Assembly: GCF_037975245.1 (NCBI RefSeq)
Contig: NC_092581.1
Location: forward strand, 11,375,303-11,439,302
DNA: 64,000 bases
Direction: 5' to 3'
Source of the DNA: Apostichopus japonicus
Taxonomy: Eukaryota; Echinodermata; Holothuroidea; Aspidochirotida; Stichopodidae
Below, piece by piece: positions 23,986-35,800 of the stretch; position 1 is the stretch's first letter, and the number at the start of each line of letters is the position of its first letter. The position numbers and the translations under genes were made by a program. The notes beneath the pieces were generated by a model. It was given only the letters and a program-made list of their open reading frames with translations. It was not told the origin of the DNA and did no database searches.

Positions 23986-24929
23986 ACGGCTAGCCTTATA
24001 TGCCAACAAATGCCCGACCATGAAATATTTTTCTTACTATTTTTAAATTTGAAAGGCTATAACCAGCCGTTGCATTTAAATAGTTTTCTTCACTAGTTTC
24101 TTTCCAACTGTTTAGAGTTAATTATTTTCTTCTCCAACTATTTTAAGTGTTTCTTCGTCCTTATGCAGATATACGCTGTTGGTTGTTAGTAGCCTTCGAC
24201 GAGGTTGTATGTACTGCACTGCGGGAATGAGTCGAGTTTTCGAACTCGCCGACTGAAAAACCGTATTGCGGCTGTTTGCAGCAAATGTATGGATCACATG
24301 TCCGAAGACAGCTGACACGCACGCGTTGTCTCTGTGTGGAACTTTCGTGCGCACAAAACTTCAAATGCTTGATTGACCGAAATTATACGCGCGCTGAGTT
24401 CGCAGAGCAGATGGTTAAACAAGAGGTAATCGAGAAAAATGCATTAGCAATTATCATCACCTGTGTCTGAGATGTGGTGTAGCGTCGAGACAACATTTTT
24501 CTTGTTAACCTCAGTAGGGGATATAAAAATGCGTCTATATAATGCGCGCTCAGATATGAAGCATATGGCTGGGATCTCAATATGAAAGCCCGGCGGCATG
24601 CTTTCAAGTGCATGATAAGCAGCGTATATATGCTAATACATATTTTCTATTCAGTCATTTGAAAATTAATGACTGCCGTAATTAACCACAGCCTATCTAG
24701 CGGTAACCTTAATGGCTGTATATAAAGTTCCCGGGAACTTTGTATGGAGGACACACCTAGAGTCATAACATGTTCGTATATAGTGTCTCATGGCACAGAG
24801 AAGGCCGGGGATCAAGTTGAAGTTAGTGCCGTCAACGGTACTCAAGTGGAATAATGCAGGTGATGAATCATGGGGTGTGGGGTGAACAAACCTTACATAA
24901 CCATAAACTTATGTTTACGACCTATAAGT
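23986..24929. other. Intergenic, nothing recognised
   Basis: Several overlapping open frames on both strands between 24118 and 24613 show no known domain. Base composition is slightly richer in CG dinucleotides than nearby. No supported gene. Confidence 0.4.
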
Positions 24930-24937
24930 ATAGACTA

Positions 24938-25326
24938 CATAGGCGTAGAAGCCCAATTTGATTGGGGTGGGAGCTGTAACGACTTGCCCGAAAAATATAA
25001 ACAACATTTTTCGTGCGCTCCGCGCGCGTTCAACATGTTAATGTGCATATCATATAGGCATGCATCAGTTATTACATCGCATGCCAATCACATTCAATCA
25101 TTTGCCGTGTTGTTACCCTTCCATATTGGTTAACCTTTTTTTGGCGAGTCGTTACAATAATAATGATATCAGTTTAACCATAGAAAAAAAACATTGAAAT
25201 TTATTTTTCTTTCAGTAGGTGCCCGAAAAATTCTCAGCATATTGCCCGAATTTTCACAAAATATTTGGTCGGGGGGCTGTAGTCCCCCAGTCTCCAGCCC
25301 CCCCCCCCCCGCCTCCTACGCCTATG
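24938..25326 (+). mobile_element. hAT-like non-autonomous element, family C (389 bp)
   Basis: Ends CATAGGCGTAG and CTACGCCTATG are inverted repeats, flanked by a perfect 8-bp duplication, ATAGACTA, at 24930-24937 and 25327-25334. It contains a CGCTCCGCGCGCG stretch and a 12-base or longer C run near its right end. No transposase. The GGCGTAG terminal block is shared with the family at 42676, 45565 and 49622. Confidence 0.92.
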
Positions 25327-25334
25327 ATAGACTA

Positions 25335-25792
25335 TTATATCACTATACAATATATATAACTTAAATATATCCCCAGAATGCACCATTTCACGTCTATTGT
25401 TTTTGGTTGGGGTGACACTCAATAGCTACACGAGAGTCGGTTTCCCTTAATCCAGGGTCGCACCTCCTCCTGTGCAAAATCCTGGATCCGCCGCCGAGGA
25501 AAGCATTCCGGGATTCAGCCTTTTTTTTTAAATTTTTCTGAAGCTTCCGTTGGTGAAAATCGACTCTGAAAGTTGCGGTTTTAGAATGGCTCTGTGTGAA
25601 ATGCTTTGTGGTTTGACACTGCAAGCTTCAATTGAGAGGCATTCAACTTTGTACAATCATGGCTCCATGGTACAATATATACTAGTGTTTACAGGATTTC
25701 AAATGCTCTCGTGGCTGTTGCAAGGTTAGGCATAGTCGAACTTCTAGCATTCACTGTACAATTCGGGAGCGTGCTTTACATGTATACATGGT
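25335..25792. other. Intergenic, possible transposon debris
   Basis: CCTGGATCCGCCGCC near 25479 resembles the end of a hAT-like element, but no partner end or duplication was found. Otherwise nothing recognised. Confidence 0.3.
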
Positions 25793-25797
25793 TACAT

Positions 25798-25888
25798 GCC
25801 ACGAGACCGAAGGTCCGCGAGACCGAAATTAAAATAGGTCCGCGACACCGAAGGTCTTCGAGACCGAGGTCCGCGAGACCGAAACTAT
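25798..25888 (+). repeat. Short GAGACCGAAGGTCCGC tandem motif
   Basis: Five degenerate units of about 15-25 bp carry the core GAGACCGAA(GGTCCGC). One unit has an insertion of ATTAAAATA. The motif contains GGTCCGCGAGACC, a near palindrome rich in CG dinucleotides, unlike the A+T-rich surroundings. Confidence 0.8.
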
Positions 25889-26050
25889 TACTAAGCCTAT
25901 AATAGTGGTAAGGCAAATATTACTACCGGTAATATTACGTTGATAAAGCGCGTAATTTAAAAAGAATTTACAGCCAGTTCTTTTCAAAGTAGATTACCAG
26001 TGACTTGCGCAAGGGGGCTGGGGCGGCTTGCATTGATACTAGGCCGCCAA

Positions 26051-26300
26051 CAGTGGCGTAATCAGAGGGGGTTGCAGAGGGACGAAAGCCCCCGTTCTCA
26101 ACTTAAGTTTCGCCCCCCGCCCCCCAAAATATGCAAAAATCAAGGATTTTTGACTGCGGGAAATATTGCAAACCAAAAGATCAATTCATCACGATACTCT
26201 TTCACAGCCATTAACACTCGTCGCGGGTTATAACGTCTATGTACGTGAACATACCCCCCCCCCCCCCCCACCCCCTCCCGCCCTCACACACCTACGCATA
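26051..26300 (+). mobile_element. Probable decayed hAT-like element
   Basis: CAGTGGCGTAATCAGAGGGG at 26051 is a typical hAT-like left end. CACACCTACGCATACC near 26287 could be a decayed right end after a long C run. No 8-bp duplication was found, so the right boundary is a guess. Confidence 0.4.
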
Positions 26301-26530
26301 CCTAAATACACTAACCGGTTTAAGATTATTTCGCAAGGCTAGGCTATTATTTCACACACTATTTTGTAACGGCCTATTCCGCACTCAATAACTTCGGTTC
26401 AGGTAGAATGACACAGCCGAAACTACTAGTAGTCTCATGATACGCCTCCCGAAAAGGCCGGACTAATAATGCGATTTACGTCCGGGAAGTGGGTATCAGT
26501 AAACAGAAAGATAACCAACACTACGACGTT

Positions 26531-26640
26531 TGTCACAGAATGTTAGCACCAATCAAAATAGATCTCAGAAAAGATTTAGGGTTTCAGCCAATCGCAGGCA
26601 TTTCCTGGATAAACAACATGTCTGCGCCCTTGTGTAAACT
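26531..26640 (+). repeat. Twin-CCAAT segment, + copy
   Basis: About 110 bp related to the reverse complement of 32539-32650. Shared blocks are TGTTAGCACCAATCAAAATA, GGGTTTCAGCCAATCG and ATGTCTGCGCCC. CCAAT pentamers start at 26549 and 26588, 39 bp apart. It could be a promoter-derived duplicate or a mobile repeat carrying CCAAT boxes. Confidence 0.7.
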
Positions 26641-27053
26641 TATGCCGATCCCGGTTTCAGTAGTGTACATGGAATTACGTACTAATAGCCAAGGCCTATT
26701 CTAGTTACAGTAACTTTATTACGCTGAACAACCAAAGTGAAGGCTTCAGTTCCTATTTTTGATATGAACGCAATGCATGTGTGCCCGGTGACTGTGCTGA
26801 GGACTAGCAGGTAAAAGTGGTCGGATTTTCACAAAATAACGTTATTGCGTTACTTGACAAATTGACAATTCGGCCATATGAGTCAGTTACACACTGAGAC
26901 GTGAGACTGGAGTAGGCTAGGCCTTATTAATAAATAGGCAAAGGCCTAACGTTTACAGCTCGTATGGCACCAGTACCTATTTATCTGAAAACCAAACTCA
27001 TAATGAGGGACGTTGAAGATTCATGTGGATCTTCCAGGCAGGTAGGTCTAGGC

Positions 27054-27545
27054 CAGGGTTGTCCAACCTTTTGCAGAGGAGGGCCACATGGAATGATTAT
27101 GATGAAGGAGGGGGCCGCATGAACCCTAGCCTACGCTCGATTTTTTGCCGAAGCCCAAGGCAACAAAATGTGAGCACTGCAAGCAGAGCGCACTGATTAT
27201 ACAGTTGTTATTCTGCCGATTCGAAGTAAGCTTTCACATTCATATGGTACGGATTCTAAAGTCAGGCCCTGATGGTACTGATTTATTTCCCGTCCTGATA
27301 AAACGGATGAATAAAGTTCAGCCGCCTGCCCCTCCCCCCCCCCCTCCACTGAGAGAGTGTCACAAAAACTGACCTGTATGCATTTTTTTGGACGCAGAAG
27401 GTTCGGATGATGATTATATAGCTTCAAATTGTTATCAATATATCTGCTCACTAAAATTTCGCACCGTAGATAATCTCTGGCGGGCCGAACGCAGCCCTGA
27501 GGCCGGTCGGACTGTGGCCCGCGGGCCATAGGTTGGACAACCCTG
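27054..27545 (-). mobile_element. hAT-like non-autonomous element, family A, second copy (492 bp)
   Basis: Ends CAGGGTTGTCCAACCT and AGGTTGGACAACCCTG match the copy at 13865-14253, in opposite orientation. The flanking 8-mers are GTCTAGGC (27046-27053) and GGCTAGGC (27546-27553), one mismatch apart. The internal sequence aligns over long blocks with the first copy, including ATTGATAACAATTTGAAGCT when read on the minus strand. It is about 100 bp longer than the first copy. Confidence 0.92.
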
Positions 27546-27553
27546 GGCTAGGC

Positions 27554-30500
27554 TATATAATGTTTCTTCTCCAGTCCTACATTTGTTCAAACAAGAGGAT
27601 ATTATTCCTACTTCCCCATGATATTTCAGAAATATGATAGATTTGAAGACAAACAAAGGTCTGATTGAGATATTGAAATGCAATGGTCTCCAACTGTGTA
27701 AACTCATTGAACTTCAATAGGCCTGTACATGTTATGATATTCGTTGTAAATTGATTGTGCCATTAATAACATTGTCTGCAAAAAAAAATCATTTTTACAG
27801 GTTGCACAAGATTATTTTTCCCCTGATGAAGTCTTCTCAAAATAGGTGGGCTGTGTGGAATGCAATGTATTTTCCATATAGTGGAGACTTACTCCACATC
27901 CATGACTTACTCCACATTCATCATATTCATACATTCATCCCCCTGCTGATGGTTCTCCAAAGTTTCATTCCCTACAGTATGTGTGGCAATTGTATTGAGG
28001 TATGATTTGTTCTTTGACATTCAACTCCAAAATTGGACTTCAGTTTTAAAGTTCCAGGTGCTAGAAACATAGACCAAATTGATTTTTTTCTTTTTGGAAC
28101 TTGTTAGGCCATTATATAATCTGTTCTGGTGATGCAGAATTTATTCAGCAGATGGTTCAATTCCATCAACAGATATCATACAGCCAAACAGTTTCCAAAA
28201 AGAAGGTCAAGTATTCGGCACCATCATGAGACTTGTAACAAAAGGAATTACAGGATTTTTCAATGGCAAAGCTCTCGTTGAATTTCCTCACATTGTCTAC
28301 ACAGGAATTTTCTTTGTGATACAGTAATCTAGCTTTCTAGTGTCAATCACTCTACATAGCAAATGCGAACAGTAGGGGTAATTTTAATGTTATCATGACT
28401 TCATTATAGACCATCCACTGGTGTTCCAATGAAAGGCTCAAAATGAGTTGTTAGCTCGGCAGCTAACTTCAGATTAAACAACAACAAAAACTGTTTAAAG
28501 AAAATGTGTTTGGATGTTGCCATCTCAGACTTTGGAACTACTGGAACAGATAACTATTATAGAGAAGAACAGCTTTCAGCAAACTGGTTATCCACCATAA
28601 GCCATGTGTATGGAAATGTCTGTAGTTAGTGGACCTGAAGTTTCCCACCGGGATGCTCTGTAGGCTAGTGTAGGCCCATATGTTTAAACAAAAGAAATTT
28701 TTATTACACACATAGGCATACATTTCTCATCAGCGAAACAAATTGTTGAACTATGCAAATATTACAGCATGTTGGCATGGCTGTGCTAACATTGGATGAT
28801 TTTGAGCACCTCTTGTAAAGCCAATGTGTTCATAAGCACCATTAGATGACTGGAAAAACCCCCGATATTTTCACTTGTATGTAATCCATTTGTGCTTAAC
28901 TTTGCACCTAACCACCCCAGATAAAGTTATCATGAACAATGTTCATCTTGTATAGTGTTCTCCATAAATTCTCCCTTCGTATTTGCTATTCTGTGTTCCC
29001 CAGTTTTCCATTAAGGACATGCATTAGTCACTGAATCACATATATTATCTGTCTAGTTTTTGTCCATTTTAGGGCACTGTACCACCCCAGAAGTGTTTAA
29101 TACTGAAACTGGTAAATGGAAAGTGGTGGACACAGCATACATAAGCCTATGAAGAATTGGGGACAGCATAATGAACACATAAATTGGTGTCACTGTTCCT
29201 GTGGCTATGTAAAGGTCTCTTGTAATTTCTTTATATTCTTGCAAGGAAAAAGTTAATGAGTAAAATGTTTTGTGCAATATAGAGGCCCAGTTAAAAGAAA
29301 GTAGATATGCATTGAGAGTGTTTCAAGTAAATCACTAATTCCAGGTGGGGTTCCTCTTAAAGGTGTACTTTATTGGCTAACTATGCTAGATATTCAAATA
29401 TGGTCACCTTTGGTCAATATTCTTAAACTTTTTTTTATTACAAACTTTCAGGAAAATTCCTAACTGGGACATTTAGTCATCTTGTGTGTTCCTTAAAAAT
29501 TTCTGAGAACAGTTTGTATAGTAAAGACCTCCAGGAAAGTACTTTTTGAAAACTTCAAGCAGTTATAGCATGCTAGAATTTGGGGCTCATACTGAAAAAT
29601 CTTGCCCCCTAACAATTGAATGTTGGCTACGCCACAGTGGGAGGCCACGTTGACTTAGAACTTATGTTGTTGGTAGAAGACCACAGATGGGACTCACTAT
29701 TGTTTATAGTCTTGCCCGATTTAAAATGTCCCGTGATTAAAATGGCATGCAAATGTGGCCAAGGAACAAATAAATATTAGTAGAGGGCGCTCTTGTTAGC
29801 TTACATTTAGAGCTAATTTATGTTCTACTTACATTCAGAGCCATGTATACCTTTTTGTTTACATTAATGTAAGATACATAACCTGTCATATTTCAAAGCT
29901 ATAAGCCTTAAAGTGTTGAGATTCTTCATCCTATCAGACCAACCTATGAGAGGTTATTGATCCCCCCCCCCCCCCCCACTCCCCTTGGCAGTAGTATACT
30001 GCATGATGTTGGTGCGAAGAAGAGTTTTGCCTGACCATTGCCTTTTCCAAACTTAAATGATCGGGCTGTTGTTAGAATTATAGGAGTGCTGTTGTAGGTG
30101 CAACTTTCCGAGTTTTCCCTACGAAAACACTTGGGTATGGGGGAGGGGGCAAAGTGGAAATGTTATAAATAAATCAGCCTCCCTAGAGAGTCATGTTTTT
30201 TGTGGTAACATTAAACATGGACCCTCACACTTGCAAAGTCATTCACATCCAGTGTGAGGGTATGACAGATAGGTGGGGGGGGGCAGGGGAGACACACCCA
30301 AAATGTTCTGCTCAGTATCCCCAGGGGAGTCACACCCAAAATGTTCTGCTCAGTATGTGCTGTAGACATGCTGACGGAGTTAGTGTGAAGGCTAGTTGCA
30401 TGTGAGATAGTTGTTACAACATCAAATGATGTAGCATCACAGGCAATTGGGTTCATCTAATAATTTTAAATTATTTTATGCTAGAGAGCACCTTGACAAG

Positions 30501-32538
30501 ATTTCAGTCCCTTCCGTAATAATAAAAATGACAAGAATGTGGATTTTTATCCATCTGTCAATAATAGTTAATGAAATAACAACCAAATACCATTATCAAT
30601 TGAGACTTGAGTTTATTGAAATCACCAAGTACAGTCCTCTTGTTGCAATGTCACCAGATTAAAGTATTGCCTTTATTCACCACAAATATGCTTTGATATC
30701 ACTTGAATAACAAAACAAATCACTGCTTTTTTCCAGCAACTAGATCGTAAGTAGAAATAAGCAAGCACAAAGCACACATACTAATTTACATATGAAACAC
30801 AACCAGCTATGGTATTTCCAAGATACATTTGGCATAGCAAGGTACTGTCAACCAGAATGAAAACATTTCATGGTTCCTGCTGCTGCTCATTGATTAACAG
30901 GGAACACTCCAAGTATGTAATGATGAAGCAAGATCAATAATTGCCTTACAAAGCCACACCTCCTCATAAATACACACGTTATCAATTGTAACACACATCA
31001 CCATGTGTAAGCTACTGTACCTATCAATAACACACTCACTTTTGATGGGACTGTGACTTATGGTTGTCTACTGTAGGTTTAACCCTGTGACCTCATTAAT
31101 ATTCATGATATGAGCACCAAAATCAATATTTTTATCAACAAATTATGGACCACCCACCCACCCACCAAATATAGCATTGATCAATCATAGCCCTTGTTGA
31201 GTTATCGTGCATAAAAACTTAAGTGTCACACACATACACATATACACACACCCACACCGACCTGATTACAAAGGTTCCTTTGCTTTCAGCAAGGAACCAA
31301 AACTACAAAATGCCGTACACAAAATGCACATAAATTTAAGTTAACTGCTGTTTTTGATCCAGGCACCATGCAACATGATATTTCTTGTTAATTAAACAAA
31401 AAGGTAATTGCATACTACCTTGACAGCAAGGAAATGTTAATTGACTGAAAAGACTGACTGAAACCACAGAATGCTTAACATACAATGGGTGGGTTCATTT
31501 ACTGCAATGTTCAGTATTTTACATACACTGTGCTTGATCTCCATTAACCAGGTGCCACTCCATTAAATATGGAATAACAACATTTTGCTCCAGAGTCTCC
31601 GTTCATACAATACCATGATGGCAACTTCCATAGACCAGTCATGGAACCAAGCAAAATATTTTGTGTGTCTTTGAGTGCAGCTTAACTTTCCTTTCCAATG
31701 TTTTTTTGGTTGTGCTTCTATACTGCTAGTACTATCCTTTTTTATCAGCATGTTAACGATCATTGACATCTGCTGCCAGGGTGTGTTGTCAGTAAACCAT
31801 CTTTTGAAATTAAGGCCAGAATGTATAGTCATGCTTTTGAATGACATATCAAGTTCTCTTGGATCTCATGCTGATCACCTGTCACAATTTTATTAAAATA
31901 GCTCAACACCTTGTCCAAACAAGGATCTCAATCACTGCAGTTTACAAAGTCATTACAAACTGAGGGCTTCCAATTTCATCCACAAAAGTCCACGAAATAC
32001 GTACAGTATAGCCTAGTGCTGAAGAACATGTGGAGTGAGTACTTGGTAATAATATTATATTTTCAAAATTGCAGACAATACGCTGCACATTGTTATACAG
32101 TGTACAAAGGACAAACAATGGGGCATTAGACATATTGTGAATCGCCTTTGGGAAAGCACGACACCCCTCCCCTTGGATCCACCAGTACAAAAAGCTAAGT
32201 ATTGATCCTAGGCCCTAGGGTACTAATAATTATTAAAATACCAGAGTGAATTGCCGTGCATGACACTGGCAGTAGTTTGCAGGCCTAAGTAAGGCTAACA
32301 CAGTTACATTCCTAAAATACAGTTACGCCTAGTAGTAGTAGTACTAACTACAGTAGTTAATACTATGCCTACTACTAGTTATAGGTAGGCTATATTGAAA
32401 TTCGGACTTCTCCATCATTTCCAAAGCGCCCGAATCGACCGCTCGCCATTTCTCTATTTCTATGCTCCTTCACCTTGACTATACACGCTTGAAGTCGGGC
32501 TGGAAGTCGCCATTCTTCTGGTATACGCTTTGCACTTT
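27554..32538. other. Intergenic, no gene recognised
   Basis: A long A+T-rich stretch. It holds a C run at about 29964-29979, a G run near 30276, a short duplicated CACACCCAAAATGTTCTGCT (about 30294 and 30331), and GGCTACGCCAC at 29625-29635, which may be one end of a lost hAT-like element. Minus-strand open frames at 31563-31847 (94 codons) and 31942-32190 (82 codons) have no recognised domain and are not called as genes. Confidence 0.45.
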
Positions 32539-32713
32539 GTTTACATCTATGGGCGCAGACATCTTGATTTGGGGTGCGTGGCAGCGATTGGCTGAAACCC
32601 CAAACCTTCTTTAAGATCTATTTTGATTGGTGCTAACATACTGTGACACCGTCACCCTCCCAAGGTTGGAGATAAGAGACACACCCCCAAGTTTAAACAG
32701 ACTCGATTTGCAT
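32539..32713 (-). promoter_or_regulatory. Twin-CCAAT segment with octamer, promoter-like (minus strand)
   Basis: Read on the minus strand, an octamer ATGCAAAT (32706-32713) precedes two CCAAT boxes (ATTGG at 32626-32630 and 32587-32591 on the + strand), 39 bp apart. The part 32539-32650 is the inverted relative of 26531-26640. It lies about 0.9 kb upstream of the SLC16 start codon and points away from it. It may be a minus-strand or bidirectional promoter, or simply a repeat. Confidence 0.4.
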
Positions 32714-33587
32714 ACAATGGTTTCCGATGAACTATAGTGCTAACCACAATAGGCAAACGGATACCTGTATCCATAAATTATTTCCATATGATACTGCCAT
32801 ACTTGTTACATGGAGCTATAAACAGATAGCTCCATGCTTGTACCGAATATGTTTTTCAACTCTTCGAGTACTTCTCTGTCACGCATTGCATCATTCAATT
32901 AACGGAATCACAAAAGACATGTATGTTAGTGATTATCCAACTGTTATGCGACTCCTACGTGATGCAATTGTTCACGTGAACCGTAGCTTCGCTGTATCAC
33001 TGAAGATCATGTGCGTGGTTTATTGCGATTGCGAAATACTCTGTTACGTCACAAAACAGCTGATTTCTCACACACACAAAAAAAACCTTCACAGTACTGC
33101 TTAGGTCTTCGAGTAAGTATGGTGTTCGACACGGAACTAAACATGCAGCCTGTTAGTCTGTTCTCGTTGTACATGAGCGGGGCTAATGAAGTCAACAACC
33201 GTTGATACCCGGAGCATTGAGAATGGACATCTATGAAATCAAACATTTTACCTGAATAATTTCTAACATGGACGGCGCGGAGTTCAATGAAGACACAGAC
33301 AGTCACCATGCATATTTGCATCGTAAAGTGGAGAAACTTTGAACCTCGACGGAATTCCACAGCAAGACATGACAGTGATCCTTGTTCATTCATTAAAGTC
33401 GAACGAATGACTGTGTTATGTTCGTATCAATAATACGGTAGTTGTTGGTATTTGTTTGTATATGGCTATTAATTATCGATACAACGACTATCTTGAACTT
33501 TGGAGCCCTACGGTACCTATAGTCTAACAAACCGTTACTAAGTTGCAACAATCATTTCAGTTACACCGTTGCTGGTATAGAAGTGTC
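32714..33587 (+). other. Upstream region of the SLC16 gene
   Basis: Presumed promoter and 5' UTR of the transporter. No convincing TATA box at a defined distance was identified. Open frames of 125 codons on the + strand (32727-33104) and 114 on the minus strand (33049-33393) overlap, show no known domain, and are not called. Confidence 0.35.
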
Positions 33588-33753
33588 ATGAGGGACGGAG
33601 TAACACATACCCCTCCAGATGGAGGGTTCTATGCCTGGTTAGTATGTGCGGCCTCGTGTTGGACCAATGGTACTGTCTTTGGAGTTATCAATTCATTTGG
33701 AGTACTTTTGGTCGCCATGAAGGATCTTAAGGGTGCTGACGTATTTAAAATAG
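33588..33753 (+). CDS. SLC16 (MCT8/MCT10-like) transporter exon 1
   Basis: First coding exon. ATG at 33588 opens a short N-terminal tail followed by TPPDGGFYAWLV, the conserved (D/E)GG(W/F) motif that begins helix 1 in monocarboxylate transporters. Next is CWTNGTVFGVINSFGVLL; this WxNGxxFGxxNSxGVL pattern matches the SLC16A2/SLC16A10 branch best. The exon encodes 55 residues plus one base and ends at donor TAG|GTAGGT. The one-base overhang pairs with the exon at 56457 to give Ala. Members are 12-helix plasma-membrane carriers; MCT10 moves aromatic amino acids and MCT8 thyroid hormones. Substrate here is inferred from family only. Confidence 0.9.
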
Positions 33754-35759
33754 GTAGGTATTTATAAAGCTATAATTTAACACATTTTAAATGACAACGG
33801 AGTAATTAAGGTCACTCTTTGTTATTGACTACATATAGCCTAGGATGAGATCATATGACTGTAACCTACATATAAAGGCTTGATACCCCGATCGCTGCAT
33901 AGGCCTAATATACGTTTAGTCAGGACTGTTTGGTTATCCCCTTAAAGTTCCGTCTTAGCTTGACTATTCAATTGAAGATTTTTATATATTGTTATTTTTG
34001 TTGACACAATGAAGGATTTTTTTTTTTAATGTGAATAATTCTAATCAATATGAAATAGGCCTAGCGTCTGAACGACAATAGCTTGCAAACAATCTACAAA
34101 AGCTCATTGGTTTTCCCGTTTTTTTTTTTTTGGTCTTTTTTTGGGGGGGGGGGGGTGTACGTGGGATCATTAAATCTACTTAATACAAAAAAGATATGAC
34201 ATTGAATACAATTTGATGAAATTGCAATGTTTCCTTGAATAATGGTTCGGTATCTTTTATTAAAAAAGGAAAGATGTTAACCAAAGGCAATTTGCTGCTC
34301 TGAAAGCTAATTATAGCCACCTTTGTTTCAGTACAGTATCTTAATTTCTCTCCGTCATTGAATCTCATTACACAAAAGAGTTCTAACGTGATCATCGACC
34401 CGTAGTTCTATTTGTATTACTGGTCAGACGGAAATCTTGACCACAATCCTTTTCATTACAACTATGGCTGTCTGCGATAAATTCTCAGTCTGCAGAAACC
34501 ACAGCGTCGGTTTTCATTCAAGATCTATGGAAGGGAAACAGCTCTTGTTAGTTAGTTAATTATTATCGGGTATTTTGTTTTGTTTTAGATCATGTGCTTA
34601 GTGCAATGATCTTTTCAAAGGATTCGTGATACAGTATATAGACACCGTTGCCATGACCACATGGTCACGAGCCGTCAGTGACGCGCGCAGACAAGGTGAA
34701 TTGGTTTAGTCGGGGTATTTGTTTTACACACAGCAGGGAAGAATGCAAGTCCACTGCTATTGGTGTATTGAAGGTGTATTACGGGTGTACCTTTTCAATC
34801 TCACATTGTACCAAAATGCAGGAGTAATTATAAGCACAACTTAATTTACGTTAAGAGCTAATTATGGACCAAATTTTTATAGCATAAATATGCTTCAGAA
34901 TACACTATTGAACAATTTCAATGTCGAATTTCAATTCTGTTGTCACCCGGCCGGGAAACGGTTGTAACGACCCAAGGGACACAGCCGCAATACTCCCTCC
35001 CTTATGAAATCCTTCATTCGCCTCTGGCGCTACCATAAGAGTTCAGCCCCTATACCTAAATCAAACGGGGGTTGTGTCTCCCCCACCTTTGGTAACCACG
35101 TGCAGGCCACTGCGAGGGCAGCGGGGGGGGGGGGTGGACAGTATTGCGGCTTACAGTGAGTTGCGTACAGTAAACTCGGGCTGGCTTTATATATACGTAG
35201 ACAGACTCAATATCGTATGGTGTCTTGTCTTCGAATAGAGTGACTGTCGCCGCATTACCATCAATGTTATGTTGATGTAAAGGCTGTACATTTTATTCTA
35301 AACATGTGTGCGCAGTTCTTTGGCTCAGATTGCCTAACATCGTGCACGCATGGCACAAATTGAAACCGACAAGTTTGTCGCCCGTCTAAATCTCCCCATG
35401 CTTGCTCCCGTGCACGACTACATTTGAATGTCGAATTACTTCCTTTACCAACTGAAGGCTGACGGTGGTAAAACTTTCAAATATTTAACTTGATCGAAGT
35501 TTTAGATGGAAGGCAAATCTTATAGCAACTATAAGGACAACATTGAGTTGGACAAAATATAATAATGATAATAAATTATAATGATATTAAATTATAAGAA
35601 AGTACAGTAAAAGCCAAAGCAAGAGTGCTCGTATGCATTCATAGCTTGTAGAGGGAAGTAAGGAGGGGGGGGGGGTTGGAGAGGGGAGGGGAGGTGTTGC
35701 GCAAGATTGGATCCAGGGCGGATGGATGTGTACAATAGTGCAACCGTGGGTTTAGATTT

Positions 35760-35760
<1 letters not shown>

Positions 35761-35797
<37 letters not shown>
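35761..35797. repeat. (TA)n microsatellite
   Basis: An alternating AT run of about 35 bases in intron 1 of the SLC16 gene. Confidence 0.95.

Positions 35798-35800
<3 letters not shown>

Noticed and set aside
23557-24096. 179-codon + strand open frame
   Set aside because: It is antisense to the RTE-like reverse transcriptase remnant, whose conserved blocks read on the minus strand.
31563-31847. 94-codon minus-strand open frame
   Set aside because: Composition looks protein-like (WFTDNTPWQQ, HWKGKLSC), but I recognise no family and see no supporting exon signals. Not called; a protein search would settle it.
32727-33104. 125-codon + strand open frame upstream of the SLC16 gene
   Set aside because: No recognised domain, no splice or start context that stands out, and overlapped by a similar-sized minus-strand frame. 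Probably chance.
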